Part shown: positions 42,419-51,545 of the stretch, piece after piece | How the letters are laid out: each line of letters begins with the position of its first letter | Position numbering within the stretch: the stretch's first letter is position 1 | Assembly (NCBI GenBank): GCA_017442865.1 | Contig: JAFRXK010000035.1 | Location: forward strand, 1-56,556 | Direction of reading: 5' to 3' | From: Lachnospiraceae bacterium | GTDB taxonomy: Bacteria > Bacillota > Clostridia > Lachnospirales > Lachnospiraceae | DNA length: 56,556 nucleotides | Translations under genes and position numbers: made by a program | Notes under the pieces: generated by a model | What the model saw: only the letters and a program-made list of their open reading frames with translations | Databases searched by the model: none | What the model was told of the DNA's origin: nothing

Positions 42419-45400
42419 TTAGAATAGATAATCATATGAATCCAATTCAGTACAATCTAATTTTGCAATTGCTATTTCTAATTTATCATCAGAATATCTT
42501 GGTCTAACATTATTAGGCCATTCACCTGTTAATTTTATGTTTTTATTTAACAATTTCATAACGTACTTGTATCTAGTTGCATCATAATTAAAACCATCTA
42601 ATTTTTTTGCCAATATTTCTCTTTCAACACTTTTTATATTTGGTATCTTCTCCCTAAGCGCAGAAAAATCCTTTATTTTATGTATGATTATTTTAACTAA
42701 TCCCGATATGTCTAAATCACGTACTACCATCATTACCATAATAAAAGCAAATATAATTATAACAACAATCAAAATAATCGGATTAATCATCGCTAATAGC
42801 AGCAATACCCCAATCAATATGGCGCCAAGAAGCGAACCAATAACAAATGGTACAAGAAGTTCAATTATATTTTTTATTATTTTTTTCCCAATATCATTTT
42901 TCAAATGACATGCAAAATGTAAAAGATGCAAAAAAACATCAACCATGTACACCGTAAACAAAACAATCATAAAAATAAATGGTACATATAAAAATAATAC
43001 TCTTATAGCTATTGCATAAGTTTCAACTGGCCTATAAATAAAACTCCACATAACACTTATTGCTATATAAATCACACACAATGATACTATTTCCATTTCA
43101 TAAATAAAAAAAAGCCCTTCATTATCTCCACGCTTTAACATCAATCTACATAACTCCTGACATAGTGTCATTAATATGATAAATATTGGAATATAATTAT
43201 TTATGATAGTTCCTCCTATTAAGCCCAAAAACAGAATAGGTATATCTAACAATATAGACGCACGCAATAACATTATTGTAAGATGTCTCCGTTTAATATA
43301 TGCAAATTCATTTGCTATTGACAACGAAAAATTCACATTGCTAAATTCTGATATTAATGTCTTTATATTCGTATAATGAAAATACCAGATGAAATTACGT
43401 TCAACGTCATAATTCAACGACCTCATTGATCTACAGTTTTTAATTATAATATCATTTAACCATCTATTATTTAGCTTAAACACATTTAACACTAAATCTT
43501 GCAACTGTTCTTCTGTAAATAAAGCCATACTTTTTACAAGTGCAATCAATATTACAAAATCAACTTTTTTCCCATTTTCCGAATAATCTCTCCAAGATGT
43601 GTTTTTGTTTTTATCAATATCTAGTAATTGTTTAATCTTATCTAATAATTTGTCTATCCATTTATCTATTAGTGCAAAAAATTTATTCGTGTTTTCTTTT
43701 TGATTTACATTTACTTCGTTTAAACATTTCTTTCTTGCATATTCATCTACTACTATTTGTTTAGTAATTTGATAAAATTTTTCTTCAAAATCTGTCAATG
43801 CTTCTCTTCTGTTACAAAATGCCTCTTTCATAAAATATAATACATTTAAAAGCTCTAAACTATTTTTATTATTTATATTACTAGCATTATGAATATTCTC
43901 TTCAATTATCGTCCAACAGAATTTAGCTATTTCCTTTGCTTTATCAATATCAGCCACTTCACAATATAAAACCATGGCATCACGCAAGCCAGAATCGGTA
44001 ACTATACTTTTATAATCTTCATATTGAATATTCTTATTTTCGTCAATTATATTTTTCACTAAAAAGAACTCTTGAAACCTTCTATGTACAAATGATACAG
44101 CTTCTTTAACTCCACCAAGACGACATATTTTTGCATAAGCGAGCATCTCCAAGGATTCTTTCCAATAATCTTTATTAACACCCTGATACAACAATTCTGT
44201 CGGAAACTCTAATCCATATCCATCCGTATTTTGCATACATACAGCTAATTTTTTTGCCGCTTCATATATTTGAGATTTATCCATATTTTTAGCTTCTAAC
44301 TTTTCTGTACATTTTTCAAATCGACTTTCAATAAAATTGCTATACAATTCCATTTGATTTTCTGGTAAAGTTTCACCTTTGTCTTTAATATAATTTATCA
44401 ATAAAGTAAGATAAAATGGATTTCTACACAATTCTACTAAATCTTCTCTTTTTCCAAACAGAAGTTTAACTATTACGTCTGCATTGTTTAGGGTTTTTTG
44501 TAATGTCTTTTTTATTTTTATATCGTTAAAGTCCTGTATTGTCAAAATAGCTGTAGATCGTAAGGCAATCGATGGCGATTTATACAAACGCGAAGCAACT
44601 ATTCCGCCACTTTGGTTAGGACCAGTCATAAAATTATATAGTAATGAAGATATTTCATCTATAAGTTTTTGACAATTTTTCTTTCCCATTAAACATGGCA
44701 TTTCATCAAATGAATCAAACACAAAATACCATCTTCCATCCTCCAACATTCTAATGAAATAATTATCTAAAAAACTATCGGTAAATATATCTTTCTTTTC
44801 ATTTAATGTTGTATTGCGAATAAATTTAATCAAATCATTTTTATTCGGTATATTATCAATACTCCAATCTTCTTTCCATTCTTTTAAATTAACATATACT
44901 GGAATTTTATTGGTCTTCTCAGCTTCATCCAATAAATCTATGCATAGCTTTCTCAATGAGACACTCTTGCCCGAACCTGGATCTCCCAAAACCAAAAACA
45001 CTGTTTTTTCGCGTCTATTGTTTTTTAGACATTTTAATAAATCATCAAATTTTCTTTTCTTTCTGTTCTCACTATCATACTCAATTTCAGCATCTAGAGA
45101 TGTAAAATATTTATCACTCCAATTTGATTCTCTATTTATTTCATTCAACCACTGTCTAAGGGTATCGCAAAATTCTTTACTTTGTTCTACAAAGGTTTTT
45201 GTTTTTAATTCTTGATCTTGACTTTTACGTAGTTTTTTCATTGCTGTTCTATCTTTGTTTAAAAGATATTCAACTAAAAACACAAGAACAGTAAGAATAA
45301 ATATAATGCTATACTCTGCATTTATCTCCAATTCTACCTCTATGCCTGTCCATTTTTTAATCCATATGAATACCCATGTAAAGAATTCGCTTGAATATTT

Positions 45401-45646
45401 TGCCAGAGGTGTAGTTGCAAAAATTTTTGTTGCTACAGGAATAATTGATGGCAATGCTACTTTAATTAAATCTGACATAGTATCCATACTCATTCCCTTA
45501 ATGTACACAAATACTAATATAAACAAAAGTGCTAACATACAAATGCTCTTTGCTACAGTTTCATCTAAGCATAAAACTGTAAGAACGATACCTATAACAA
45601 TAGCCACTAGTAAAACAATATTAAACTTAGTACTTTTATTCTTCAC
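42419..45646 (-). CDS. Membrane-bound NACHT-domain STAND ATPase, probable antiphage protein
   Basis: A 1075-residue protein. Three hydrophobic helices mark the N-terminus (about residues 8-27, 33-51, 112-131). A NACHT ATPase core follows: Walker A LVLGDPGSGKSVSLRKL (221-228 for GDPGSGKS), Walker B WYFVFDSFDEMP (306-317), a sensor-like GGIVASRLY and a helical region with RNPFYLTLL and FVHRRFQEFFL, as in animal NLRs and bacterial bNACHT proteins. The middle is alpha-helical without clear LRR repeats; about 785-1000 hold six or more transmembrane helices. It has its own promoter, a GTG start after GAGGG, strikingly A+T-rich codons and no partner gene, as expected for a transferred single-gene defence system. 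Membrane disruption as the effector is an inference. Confidence 0.85.
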   Translation of the reverse strand: MKNKSTKFNIVLLVAIVIGIVLTVLCLDETVAKSICMLALLFILVFVYIKGMSMDTMSDLIKVALPSIIPVATKIFATTPLAKYSSEFFTWVFIWIKKWTGIEVELEINAEYSIIFILTVLVFLVEYLLNKDRTAMKKLRKSQDQELKTKTFVEQSKEFCDTLRQWLNEINRESNWSDKYFTSLDAEIEYDSENRKKRKFDDLLKCLKNNRREKTVFLVLGDPGSGKSVSLRKLCIDLLDEAEKTNKIPVYVNLKEWKEDWSIDNIPNKNDLIKFIRNTTLNEKKDIFTDSFLDNYFIRMLEDGRWYFVFDSFDEMPCLMGKKNCQKLIDEISSLLYNFMTGPNQSGGIVASRLYKSPSIALRSTAILTIQDFNDIKIKKTLQKTLNNADVIVKLLFGKREDLVELCRNPFYLTLLINYIKDKGETLPENQMELYSNFIESRFEKCTEKLEAKNMDKSQIYEAAKKLAVCMQNTDGYGLEFPTELLYQGVNKDYWKESLEMLAYAKICRLGGVKEAVSFVHRRFQEFFLVKNIIDENKNIQYEDYKSIVTDSGLRDAMVLYCEVADIDKAKEIAKFCWTIIEENIHNASNINNKNSLELLNVLYFMKEAFCNRREALTDFEEKFYQITKQIVVDEYARKKCLNEVNVNQKENTNKFFALIDKWIDKLLDKIKQLLDIDKNKNTSWRDYSENGKKVDFVILIALVKSMALFTEEQLQDLVLNVFKLNNRWLNDIIIKNCRSMRSLNYDVERNFIWYFHYTNIKTLISEFSNVNFSLSIANEFAYIKRRHLTIMLLRASILLDIPILFLGLIGGTIINNYIPIFIILMTLCQELCRLMLKRGDNEGLFFIYEMEIVSLCVIYIAISVMWSFIYRPVETYAIAIRVLFLYVPFIFMIVLFTVYMVDVFLHLLHFACHLKNDIGKKIIKNIIELLVPFVIGSLLGAILIGVLLLLAMINPIILIVVIIIFAFIMVMMVVRDLDISGLVKIIIHKIKDFSALREKIPNIKSVEREILAKKLDGFNYDATRYKYVMKLLNKNIKLTGEWPNNVRPRYSDDKLEIAIAKLDCTELDSYDYLF

Positions 45647-45696
45647 AATTAAACCCTCTTTCAAATTTTGTTATAAGAAAATCTACATTTACTTTT

Positions 45697-45725
45697 ATAA
45701 TATCATTAAAGGGATATTTATTCAA
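45697..45725 (-). promoter_or_regulatory. Promoter of the NACHT gene
   Basis: TTGAAT (45720-45725), 17 bases, TATTAT (45697-45702) on the minus strand, 51 bases before the GTG start. The remainder of the 276-base spacer back to rtcB shows nothing else that I can support. Confidence 0.65.
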
Positions 45726-45922
45726 TATTCTCAAAAGTTTCAAACACGTTAAATAACATATGATAAAACAAATTAACGAAGCTAATTGACTCAGTAAAAA
45801 AGCATAATCATGGATTCTATTTATAGATGTGCCTTAATATTTTAATTGCTACGCTCGATAACTAATCCAAATTATCTGCAAACAACCTATCTCAACTTAG
45901 TCAAGCCTAATATATGCTCAGC

Positions 45923-47122
45923 TCAGTTTGCCTTAAAGTTATAAATCGGCTTCATCACCTCTATCACATCCACCGACTCTTTTATCACATCAATAATATC
46001 CTCAAGCGATTTGTACGCCATCGGCGCCTCATCAAGCGTCTCCTCATTTACCGAGGTGGTATACACGCCCTCCATCGCCTTTATGTATTCGTCAAGGCTT
46101 AATGTGTCCTTTGCCGCGCTTCTGGACATGATTCTGCCCGCGCCGTGAGGCGCGGAATAATTCCAATCAGGGTTGCCCTTGCCCACTGCAAGCACGCTTC
46201 CGTCCCTCATATTTATCGGTATGAGCACCTTTACGCCCTTATGCGCCGCTATCGCGCCCTTTCTCAAAATCATTTCCTTAATATCAATATAATTGTGAAT
46301 TGTGTGGAATGCCTCGCCCGCCAAAATGCCCGTGTGCTCCAGTAAAATCTCTGCCATCTTCTCGCGGTTGCGCCTTGCAAAGTGCTGGCAAATTTCAACA
46401 TCATGCAGATAATCCTCAAGGTATTTACCGTAAAGGAAGCACAAATCCTCAGGCATCAAAGGCTCCTTTCTCTCCCATGACAAAGCCTTAAGCGCAGCCT
46501 GAATCTCACTCTTCCTGCCCTGCTCCTTATAAGTCCTTATAATTTCGTCACGCTGCTTAAAATACTCTTCCTTGCCCTTGCTTAAATCAATTGCAATGTC
46601 CTGATAATGCTCGGCAACCTGCTTGCCCAGATTTCTGCTGCCTGAATGAATGATAAGATACTTTGTACCCTCTGCCGCCTCATCAACCTCGATAAAATGA
46701 TTTCCGCCGCCGAGCGTTCCGAGACTTCTCTCCAGACGCTTAGTATCATTTAACTCTCTGTAGCAGATAAGTCCCTGCAAATCGAAGCTTTCCTGTCTGC
46801 TTTCCCAGACATCCATTCCCGACGGAATAAAATGCGCCGCCGCATCAAGCCTCTCAAAATCAATATCAACCCTGCCCAGATTAACCGTGTACATTCCACA
46901 TCCAATGTCCACGCCAACAATATTCGGCACTGCCTTATCCTTTATAGTCATGGTTGTACCGATAGTGCAGCCCTTTCCGGCGTGCACATCCGGCATAATC
47001 CTTATCCTGCTTCCCTCAGTAAACTCATAATCGCACATTCTTTTAATCTGCTCAATCGCTTCATCCTCCACTACCGTTGCATAGCATAGTGCTGTATTAA
47101 ATTTACCTTTAATCTCAAACAT
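45923..47122 (-). CDS. rtcB: RtcB-family RNA ligase
   Basis: A 399-residue protein of the RtcB family, which joins RNA 2',3'-cyclic phosphate or 3'-phosphate ends to 5'-OH using GTP and Mn. Conserved metal and guanylylation regions are present: PDVHAGKGCTIGTT, GVDIGCGMY (metal Asp-x-Gly-Cys-Gly), GTLGGGNHFIEVD, HSGSRNLG, and the HGAGR motif with the guanylylated His in APHGAGRIMSR. The protein is on the short side for the family. The start at 47122 follows AAAGGTGACAAAA. It is divergent from a short antitoxin-like gene; RNA repair after stress is the likely role. Confidence 0.93.
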   Translation of the reverse strand: MFEIKGKFNTALCYATVVEDEAIEQIKRMCDYEFTEGSRIRIMPDVHAGKGCTIGTTMTIKDKAVPNIVGVDIGCGMYTVNLGRVDIDFERLDAAAHFIPSGMDVWESRQESFDLQGLICYRELNDTKRLERSLGTLGGGNHFIEVDEAAEGTKYLIIHSGSRNLGKQVAEHYQDIAIDLSKGKEEYFKQRDEIIRTYKEQGRKSEIQAALKALSWERKEPLMPEDLCFLYGKYLEDYLHDVEICQHFARRNREKMAEILLEHTGILAGEAFHTIHNYIDIKEMILRKGAIAAHKGVKVLIPINMRDGSVLAVGKGNPDWNYSAPHGAGRIMSRSAAKDTLSLDEYIKAMEGVYTTSVNEETLDEAPMAYKSLEDIIDVIKESVDVIEVMKPIYNFKAN

Positions 47123-47157
47123 TTTTGTCACCTTTCTTTATTAAACAGTTGTATATA

Positions 47158-47367
47158 ATGAGCAATCGAGAACTTGCAAAAAATCTCATTGACCAGATAC
47201 CCGAAAACAAACTTATATTCATCATCGCCTACCTCCAGGGTGCTGCCATACCTGACGAAAAACCAAATGCAGAAACACTCAAAGCATTTGCAGAATTAGA
47301 AAATGGTGGCGGTACACTGTTTTCCGGAAGTACAGAAGATTTATTTTCTGAATTAAAGGAGGACTGA
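47158..47367 (+). CDS. Orphan RelB/DinJ-like antitoxin candidate
   Basis: A 69-residue protein with MSNRELAKNLIDQIPENKLI, a helical dimerisation-type start, and an extended acidic tail (STEDLFSELKED). The pattern resembles short clostridial antitoxins linked to RelE or ParE toxins. No toxin gene follows: its end overlaps the convergent amidohydrolase gene by 15 bases. There is no clear ribosome binding site ahead of the ATG, so expression is uncertain. Confidence 0.5.
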   Translation: MSNRELAKNLIDQIPENKLIFIIAYLQGAAIPDEKPNAETLKAFAELENGGGTLFSGSTEDLFSELKED

Positions 47368-48117
47368 AAGATACAACTCCTCTGCATTTTTAAAGAACAC
47401 CCGCTCCTGCATAGCACTGTCAAGTCCCAGACTTCTCACAAATTCTATATGCTGCATCTGATCACAGCACGAGTAATCCGAGCCGAAAAGGACTCTGTCA
47501 GGCGCCATCCTAATCAACTGCGCTGCAGCGCATTTTATATCTTCAATAATGCTCAAATCATCTGCAATTGATGACATATCAAAATAAACATTCGGTTGCT
47601 TTATTAATGAAAAGCAGTCCGAAATCTCAGGATAAAAGCAGTGGCAGCATACGAGCTTCAAATCCGGATATGTATTTGCAACCTCCCCGGCAAGCCTTGC
47701 AGTCCCAAACTGACTGTTTTCCCAGCCCGAATGAAACAGCATCGGAACATTATACTTAACCGCGAGCTCATAAACCGCTTTAAGCCTGTCATCCGTAAGG
47801 TAAAAGGCCTCATGTCCCGGAAACAATTTTATTCCGACAAGCTTTTTCTTTTCAATATAATGCTTCAGCTTTTCAAGCTGGGTCTCATATGCACTAAAAG
47901 GACTTATCCCGCCGACAACATAGACATTATCTATATCAGAAAACAATTCAACACACTCGTCCAAATTTCCGATAGGACTTACAAGGTCTGAATCCGATAT
48001 AACTATGCATTTAGCCACATGATTCTTTTTCATCTCAAGTAACAATCGCTCTTTTTTCTGCTGCAAGGTTGTGCAGCCATCTATAACAGGCAAATGTACA
48101 TGCACGTCTATAATCAT
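47353..48117 (-). CDS. Amidohydrolase-family metal hydrolase
   Basis: A 254-residue TIM-barrel hydrolase of the amidohydrolase_2 type: metal-binding HVHLP at the N-terminus, IKLFPGHEAFY, LFHSGW, the CCHCFYP strand with a metal-ligand His, and VLFGSDYSCCD with the terminal catalytic Asp. Substrate unknown; members include decarboxylases and lactonases. The start at 48117 is the first Met with the fold-defining IIDVHVH; its ribosome site (AAGGGA) is slightly distant. The next gene on the same strand (tautomerase) starts 30 bases upstream, suggesting a two-gene unit. Confidence 0.8.
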   Translation of the reverse strand: MIIDVHVHLPVIDGCTTLQQKKERLLLEMKKNHVAKCIVISDSDLVSPIGNLDECVELFSDIDNVYVVGGISPFSAYETQLEKLKHYIEKKKLVGIKLFPGHEAFYLTDDRLKAVYELAVKYNVPMLFHSGWENSQFGTARLAGEVANTYPDLKLVCCHCFYPEISDCFSLIKQPNVYFDMSSIADDLSIIEDIKCAAAQLIRMAPDRVLFGSDYSCCDQMQHIEFVRSLGLDSAMQERVFFKNAEELYLSVLL

Positions 48118-48146
48118 TTTGTCATTTTCCCTTTCCAATTCGTATA

Positions 48147-48368
48147 TTAATACTCCGGCTTTTTATAAAGCATATGCTGCTTCGCCAGAATATCTTTCTC
48201 GTACACTTCCTCTCTCCAGTCTTCCCTTGCGACCTCTTCAATAGCAACTGATACATCTCCAAGGTCTACTTTTGCCTTGTCGGCAACCACCCTTGCAATC
48301 TCATCAGCCAGTTCTTTTTTTAAGCCCTCTGACCTGCCCGGCCACAGCTTAACAATGATGTGCGGCAT
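48147..48368 (-). CDS. 4-oxalocrotonate tautomerase family protein
   Basis: A 73-residue protein starting MPHIIVKLWPGRSE; removal of Met would expose the catalytic Pro1. The helix KKELADEIARVVADK and the strand DVSVAIEEV are typical, and the KKPEY end resembles PptA-like tautomerases. Such enzymes isomerise enol and keto acids as small oligomers. The ribosome site is AAAGGTGATT. It probably shares a transcript with the amidohydrolase, which could act on a related ring- or keto-acid substrate. Confidence 0.88.
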   Translation of the reverse strand: MPHIIVKLWPGRSEGLKKELADEIARVVADKAKVDLGDVSVAIEEVAREDWREEVYEKDILAKQHMLYKKPEY

Positions 48369-48411
48369 ATTTAATCACCTTTCCATTAAAAGTTTTATAA
48401 ACATATTTACA

Positions 48412-49452
48412 TTATATAGTTCTAATCTCTCCGGCTAAACTATAAGGAATTACTTCCCCATCTACAGTTTCCTTATACGCTCTTTCCTCATGCATATAAG
48501 ATACGATATCTTTAGCGCTAAAATTTTTAAACTTTGAAGCCACCTTGTCCAGTATCTCTAAATCTTCAGCCGACAGACAGGATAAATCATCATTTTCCTT
48601 CGGAACAAAGCGGTATTTTGTATATTCATAGCCTTCTTCTTCCTCAACATTTACATTCTCCAAATCAACAATGCGATAATGACCTATCGGAAGTGCACCC
48701 ATAGCATCATGGAGATAAACTAATCCGGTCATGGATTTACCTGTAAACTTATAATTCAAAGCGTCAGAATACCAAAGCATTTTCATAAGCTTAACCTTAT
48801 ATAAATTGTTTACACGCTTTGCAAAATAACCAATAATACTTTCCACTTTATCAATGTTCAGCTCCTGATTTCCATTTGCATCGGATAAGCCTTTAAAACT
48901 AATATATTCGCTCTCTAATGCCTGACGTTTTAAATATTCCCTGCCATACATATCCAGATTAGCTATTATCCTTTCTCTAATCTCAACTTTTTTTACATTA
49001 TTAAACTTATCACTGTTTTTTTGAAAAAGTTCAAATGCTTTTAATGGGTCATTCTTCACAATACGAAGCATGTTGTCATATGCATCATCCTGTATTGCTT
49101 TACTTTCATATCGTGATATGGTTGCCTCTCCCCATCCAAGCAGTCTTGCAAAATCCGCCTGAGATAATCCGTAGCTTTCTCTTATTTCAATTATTTCATC
49201 TGATGTCAGCAGACCATGACATCTTCTATATTCATTGCGTGCATTTAGTAAATTCCTGTCCTCCATTCTTCCGACAGTAAATTCATTTTCATCCTCGTCA
49301 CTATATTGGCAAAAATAATAGTTCTCTTCGTAATCAACTACTTCACCTTTAATTATTGTTGTTGCAATACGCTTTCTTTCTTCAATTTCATGAATTTTAT
49401 CGCAAAGCGGGCACTCCATAAAAATCTTCTTTACCAGACTATCCTTCTTCAT
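48412..49452 (-). CDS. Panacea/SocA-type antitoxin with zinc-finger and XRE domains
   Basis: A 346-residue three-part protein. Residues 10-70 carry an MqsA/YgiT-like element with one CPLC pair (the second pair is reduced to a single Cys). Residues about 80-125 are a helix-turn-helix (DEIIEIRESYGLSQADFARL, GWGEATISRYE). The C-terminal part (about 210-340) is a Panacea (DUF4065, SocA-like) domain: LYKVKLMKMLWYSDAL, TGLVYLHDAMGALPIGHY. Panacea domains neutralise very different toxins, usually encoded beside them. The start at 49452 follows AAGGAGTTATGAAG. The gene just upstream is a damaged toxin candidate, so this antitoxin may now be free-standing. Confidence 0.82.
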   Translation of the reverse strand: MKKDSLVKKIFMECPLCDKIHEIEERKRIATTIIKGEVVDYEENYYFCQYSDEDENEFTVGRMEDRNLLNARNEYRRCHGLLTSDEIIEIRESYGLSQADFARLLGWGEATISRYESKAIQDDAYDNMLRIVKNDPLKAFELFQKNSDKFNNVKKVEIRERIIANLDMYGREYLKRQALESEYISFKGLSDANGNQELNIDKVESIIGYFAKRVNNLYKVKLMKMLWYSDALNYKFTGKSMTGLVYLHDAMGALPIGHYRIVDLENVNVEEEEGYEYTKYRFVPKENDDLSCLSAEDLEILDKVASKFKNFSAKDIVSYMHEERAYKETVDGEVIPYSLAGEIRTI

Positions 49453-49480
49453 CTTCATAACTCCTTTCCAATCTACCCCT

Positions 49481-49699
49481 CTATGCATACGGAAAATTCA
49501 TATCATACTCTGCATAGTGAAAAGACAAACACAAAACCTTACGTCTTGCCTCACCTTTAATCTTTAACTTGATATAAACCATTTTATCATTAATATTCTT
49601 TCCAAATACAATATTGAAATCATTTGACAATAATATGCCTCTTAATTCTGCTAAAAACTGCTTTACATCACTTCTCCCAGAATGAATACTTATTTTTAT
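49481..49699 (-). pseudogene. Toxin gene without start codon, partner of the Panacea antitoxin
   Basis: An excellent AAGGAGG site is followed at normal distance by ATT-ATA-AAA instead of a start. From there the frame is open for 72 codons: KISIHSGRSDVKQFLAELRG, then FGKNINDKMVYIKLKIKG and LCLSFHYAEYDMNFPYA. The C-terminal half resembles small clostridial toxins placed before MqsA- or Panacea-type antitoxins, but the product is shorter than I would expect, as if an internal segment is gone. The most economical reading is ATG to ATA mutation plus an internal deletion. ATT or ATA initiation remains possible but rare. Confidence 0.55.
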
Positions 49700-49842
49700 A
49701 ATATCGCCTCCTTGTTATATGTCAATTAATATTATAACTATCAATTGATAGTATGTCAATGTTTTTCTAGCATATTTGCAGTTATCATAATTACATGACC
49801 TGCCATCGACAGTTCACCTTGCAAACTATGAAAAATCAGCAA

Positions 49843-49868
49843 CAGGCAGACATTTTACTGTCCGCCTG
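49843..49868 (-). terminator. Terminator behind gatB
   Basis: On the minus strand CAGGCGGAC and GTCTGCCTG pair with one mismatch over an 8-base loop; TGCTGATTTTTC follows. It lies 20 bases past the gatB stop. Confidence 0.6.
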
Positions 49869-49887
49869 CTTATCATAAATTTATAAA

Positions 49888-51318
49888 TTATACATTCAGC
49901 CTCTCTGCCAGTATTTTATTTACCAGCTGCGGGTCTGCCTTTCCCTTCATCGCTCTCATGGTCTGCCCCACCAGATATCCAAGCGCCTGCTTCTTTCCAT
50001 TGCAGTAATCTGCGACTGACTGAGGATTTGCGGCAATCACCTGTTCTATTATTTCCTTAAGCGCTCCCTCGTCCGAAACCATTCCAAGACCGTGCTCGTG
50101 AACATAAGTCTCAGGGTCAATATTTTCACAAAACATTACCTCAAAGACTTCCTTTGCAACGGTGCGGTTTATGCTTCCCTTTTCAACCAGAGCAATTAGC
50201 TTTGCAAGGTTTTGTGGTGAAAATTTAATATTCTCCGGCTCACATTCATGCTCCTTAAGAAGCCTCATTGTCTCGACCATGAGCCAGTTTGAAACCTCCT
50301 TAGGTCTTGCGCCAAGCTTTATGGTTTCCTCAAATATATCAGCCATTTTCTTAGAAGAGGTTATGATGTCAATGTCATAGTCCGGAATATCATATTCTGC
50401 CCTGTAGCGCACACGTTTTTCATCGCGAAGCTCAGGCTGTGCCCCCTTAATACGTTCAATCCACTCGTCACTTATTATAACCGGCGCAAGGTCAGGCTCA
50501 GGGAAGTAACGGTAATCCTGTGCATCCTCCTTGGAACGCATCGGATAGGAGCATTCCCTGCCATCGTCCCATCTTCTTGTCTCCTGAACGACCTCTTTGC
50601 CATCCTCTATCAGCTCAATCTGGCGCTTTTCTTCACTCTCAATTGCCCTCATAATCGCCTTAAAAGAGTTAAGGTTCTTCATTTCGGTTCTTGTTCCAAG
50701 CTCCTTAGCTCCTGCCCTTCGCACCGAAAGGTTCACATCAGCGCGCATCGAGCCCTCCTGAAGCTTGCAGTCTGAAGCACCGAGGTACTGAATTATAAGT
50801 CTTAGCTTCTCAAGATAAGCGATAACCTCGTCGGCATTTCGCATGTCCGGCTCCGATACAATTTCTATAAGCGGCACGCCGCTTCTGTTATAATCAATGA
50901 GCGTGCCTTCCTCATCATGAAAAAGCTTGCCGGCGTCCTCCTCCATATGAATTTCATGAATTCCAACAATTTTTTTACCGGCAGCGGCCTCAATTTCTAC
51001 GCCCCCGTCATAGCAGATTGGCAGATAAAGCTGCGATATCTGGTAGTTCTGCGGATTATCGGGATAAAAATAATTCTTCCGGTCAAACCTGCTGTACTTA
51101 TTAATCTTACAGTTTGTCGCAAGCCCGACTGCAAGCGCATATTCTACCACCTGTTTATTTAATACCGGCAGTGCGCCCGGCATACCCGTACACACAGGAC
51201 ATGTATGTGTATTCGGCGCTCCTCCGAATGCTGTAGAGCAGGAGCAGAAAATCTTTGTTTTTGTTGCAAGCTCAACATGAACCTCAAGACCTATGACTGT
51301 TTCGTAATGCTTATTCAT
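49888..51318 (-). CDS. gatB: Asp/Glu-tRNA amidotransferase subunit B
   Basis: A 476-residue GatB: N-terminal YETVIGLEVHVELATKTKIF, the zinc-region Cys pairs (FCSCSTAFG, HTCPVCTGMPGALP), the kinase-like VPLIEIVSEPDMR and a C-terminal YqeY-like helical tail that reads tRNA (VGQTMRAMKGKADPQLVN). It activates the mischarged Glu-tRNA-Gln (or Asp-tRNA-Asn) for amidation. The start at 51318 follows GGAAGGAGCCGAAA. It is separated from gatA by about 220 bases occupied by tandem repeats, which is unusual because gatA and gatB are normally almost touching. Confidence 0.97.
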   Translation of the reverse strand: MNKHYETVIGLEVHVELATKTKIFCSCSTAFGGAPNTHTCPVCTGMPGALPVLNKQVVEYALAVGLATNCKINKYSRFDRKNYFYPDNPQNYQISQLYLPICYDGGVEIEAAAGKKIVGIHEIHMEEDAGKLFHDEEGTLIDYNRSGVPLIEIVSEPDMRNADEVIAYLEKLRLIIQYLGASDCKLQEGSMRADVNLSVRRAGAKELGTRTEMKNLNSFKAIMRAIESEEKRQIELIEDGKEVVQETRRWDDGRECSYPMRSKEDAQDYRYFPEPDLAPVIISDEWIERIKGAQPELRDEKRVRYRAEYDIPDYDIDIITSSKKMADIFEETIKLGARPKEVSNWLMVETMRLLKEHECEPENIKFSPQNLAKLIALVEKGSINRTVAKEVFEVMFCENIDPETYVHEHGLGMVSDEGALKEIIEQVIAANPQSVADYCNGKKQALGYLVGQTMRAMKGKADPQLVNKILAERLNV

Positions 51319-51385
51319 TTTCGGCTCCTTCCTTTCCATTTTTTATAAAACATCTCGTATGCCCTTACTTTGGGCGTTATATTAT

Positions 51386-51545
51386 GTAATACAGCTCAAA
51401 TATCTCTTCCCGAAATTGCTGCGTAATACAGCTCAAATATATCATTAAAAATTACTGTGTAATACAGCTCAAATATATCTTCCCGAAATCACCATGTAAT
51501 ACAGTTCAAATATCTCTTTCCGAAATCAACGCATAATACATTTCA
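51386..51545 (-). repeat. 37-bp tandem repeat between gatA and gatB
   Basis: Units beginning GTAATACAGCTCAAATAT start at 51386, 51423, 51459, 51496 and (as ATAATACATTTCAA) 51533, so the period is 36-37 bases. Copies 1, 3 and 4 continue with CTCTTCCCGAAAT-like bases. The last copy overlaps the gatA stop codon at 51543-51545. The copies are adjacent without unique spacers. Confidence 0.9.

Noticed and set aside
42419..47122. NACHT gene and rtcB as one two-gene defence system
   Set aside because: They are 276 bases apart, the NACHT gene has its own promoter and very different base composition, and rtcB looks like a housekeeping RNA ligase.
51386..51545. Five regularly spaced 37-base repeats, superficially CRISPR-like
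   Set aside because: Units are directly adjacent with no unique spacers, the last one runs into the gatA stop codon, and no cas gene is present.
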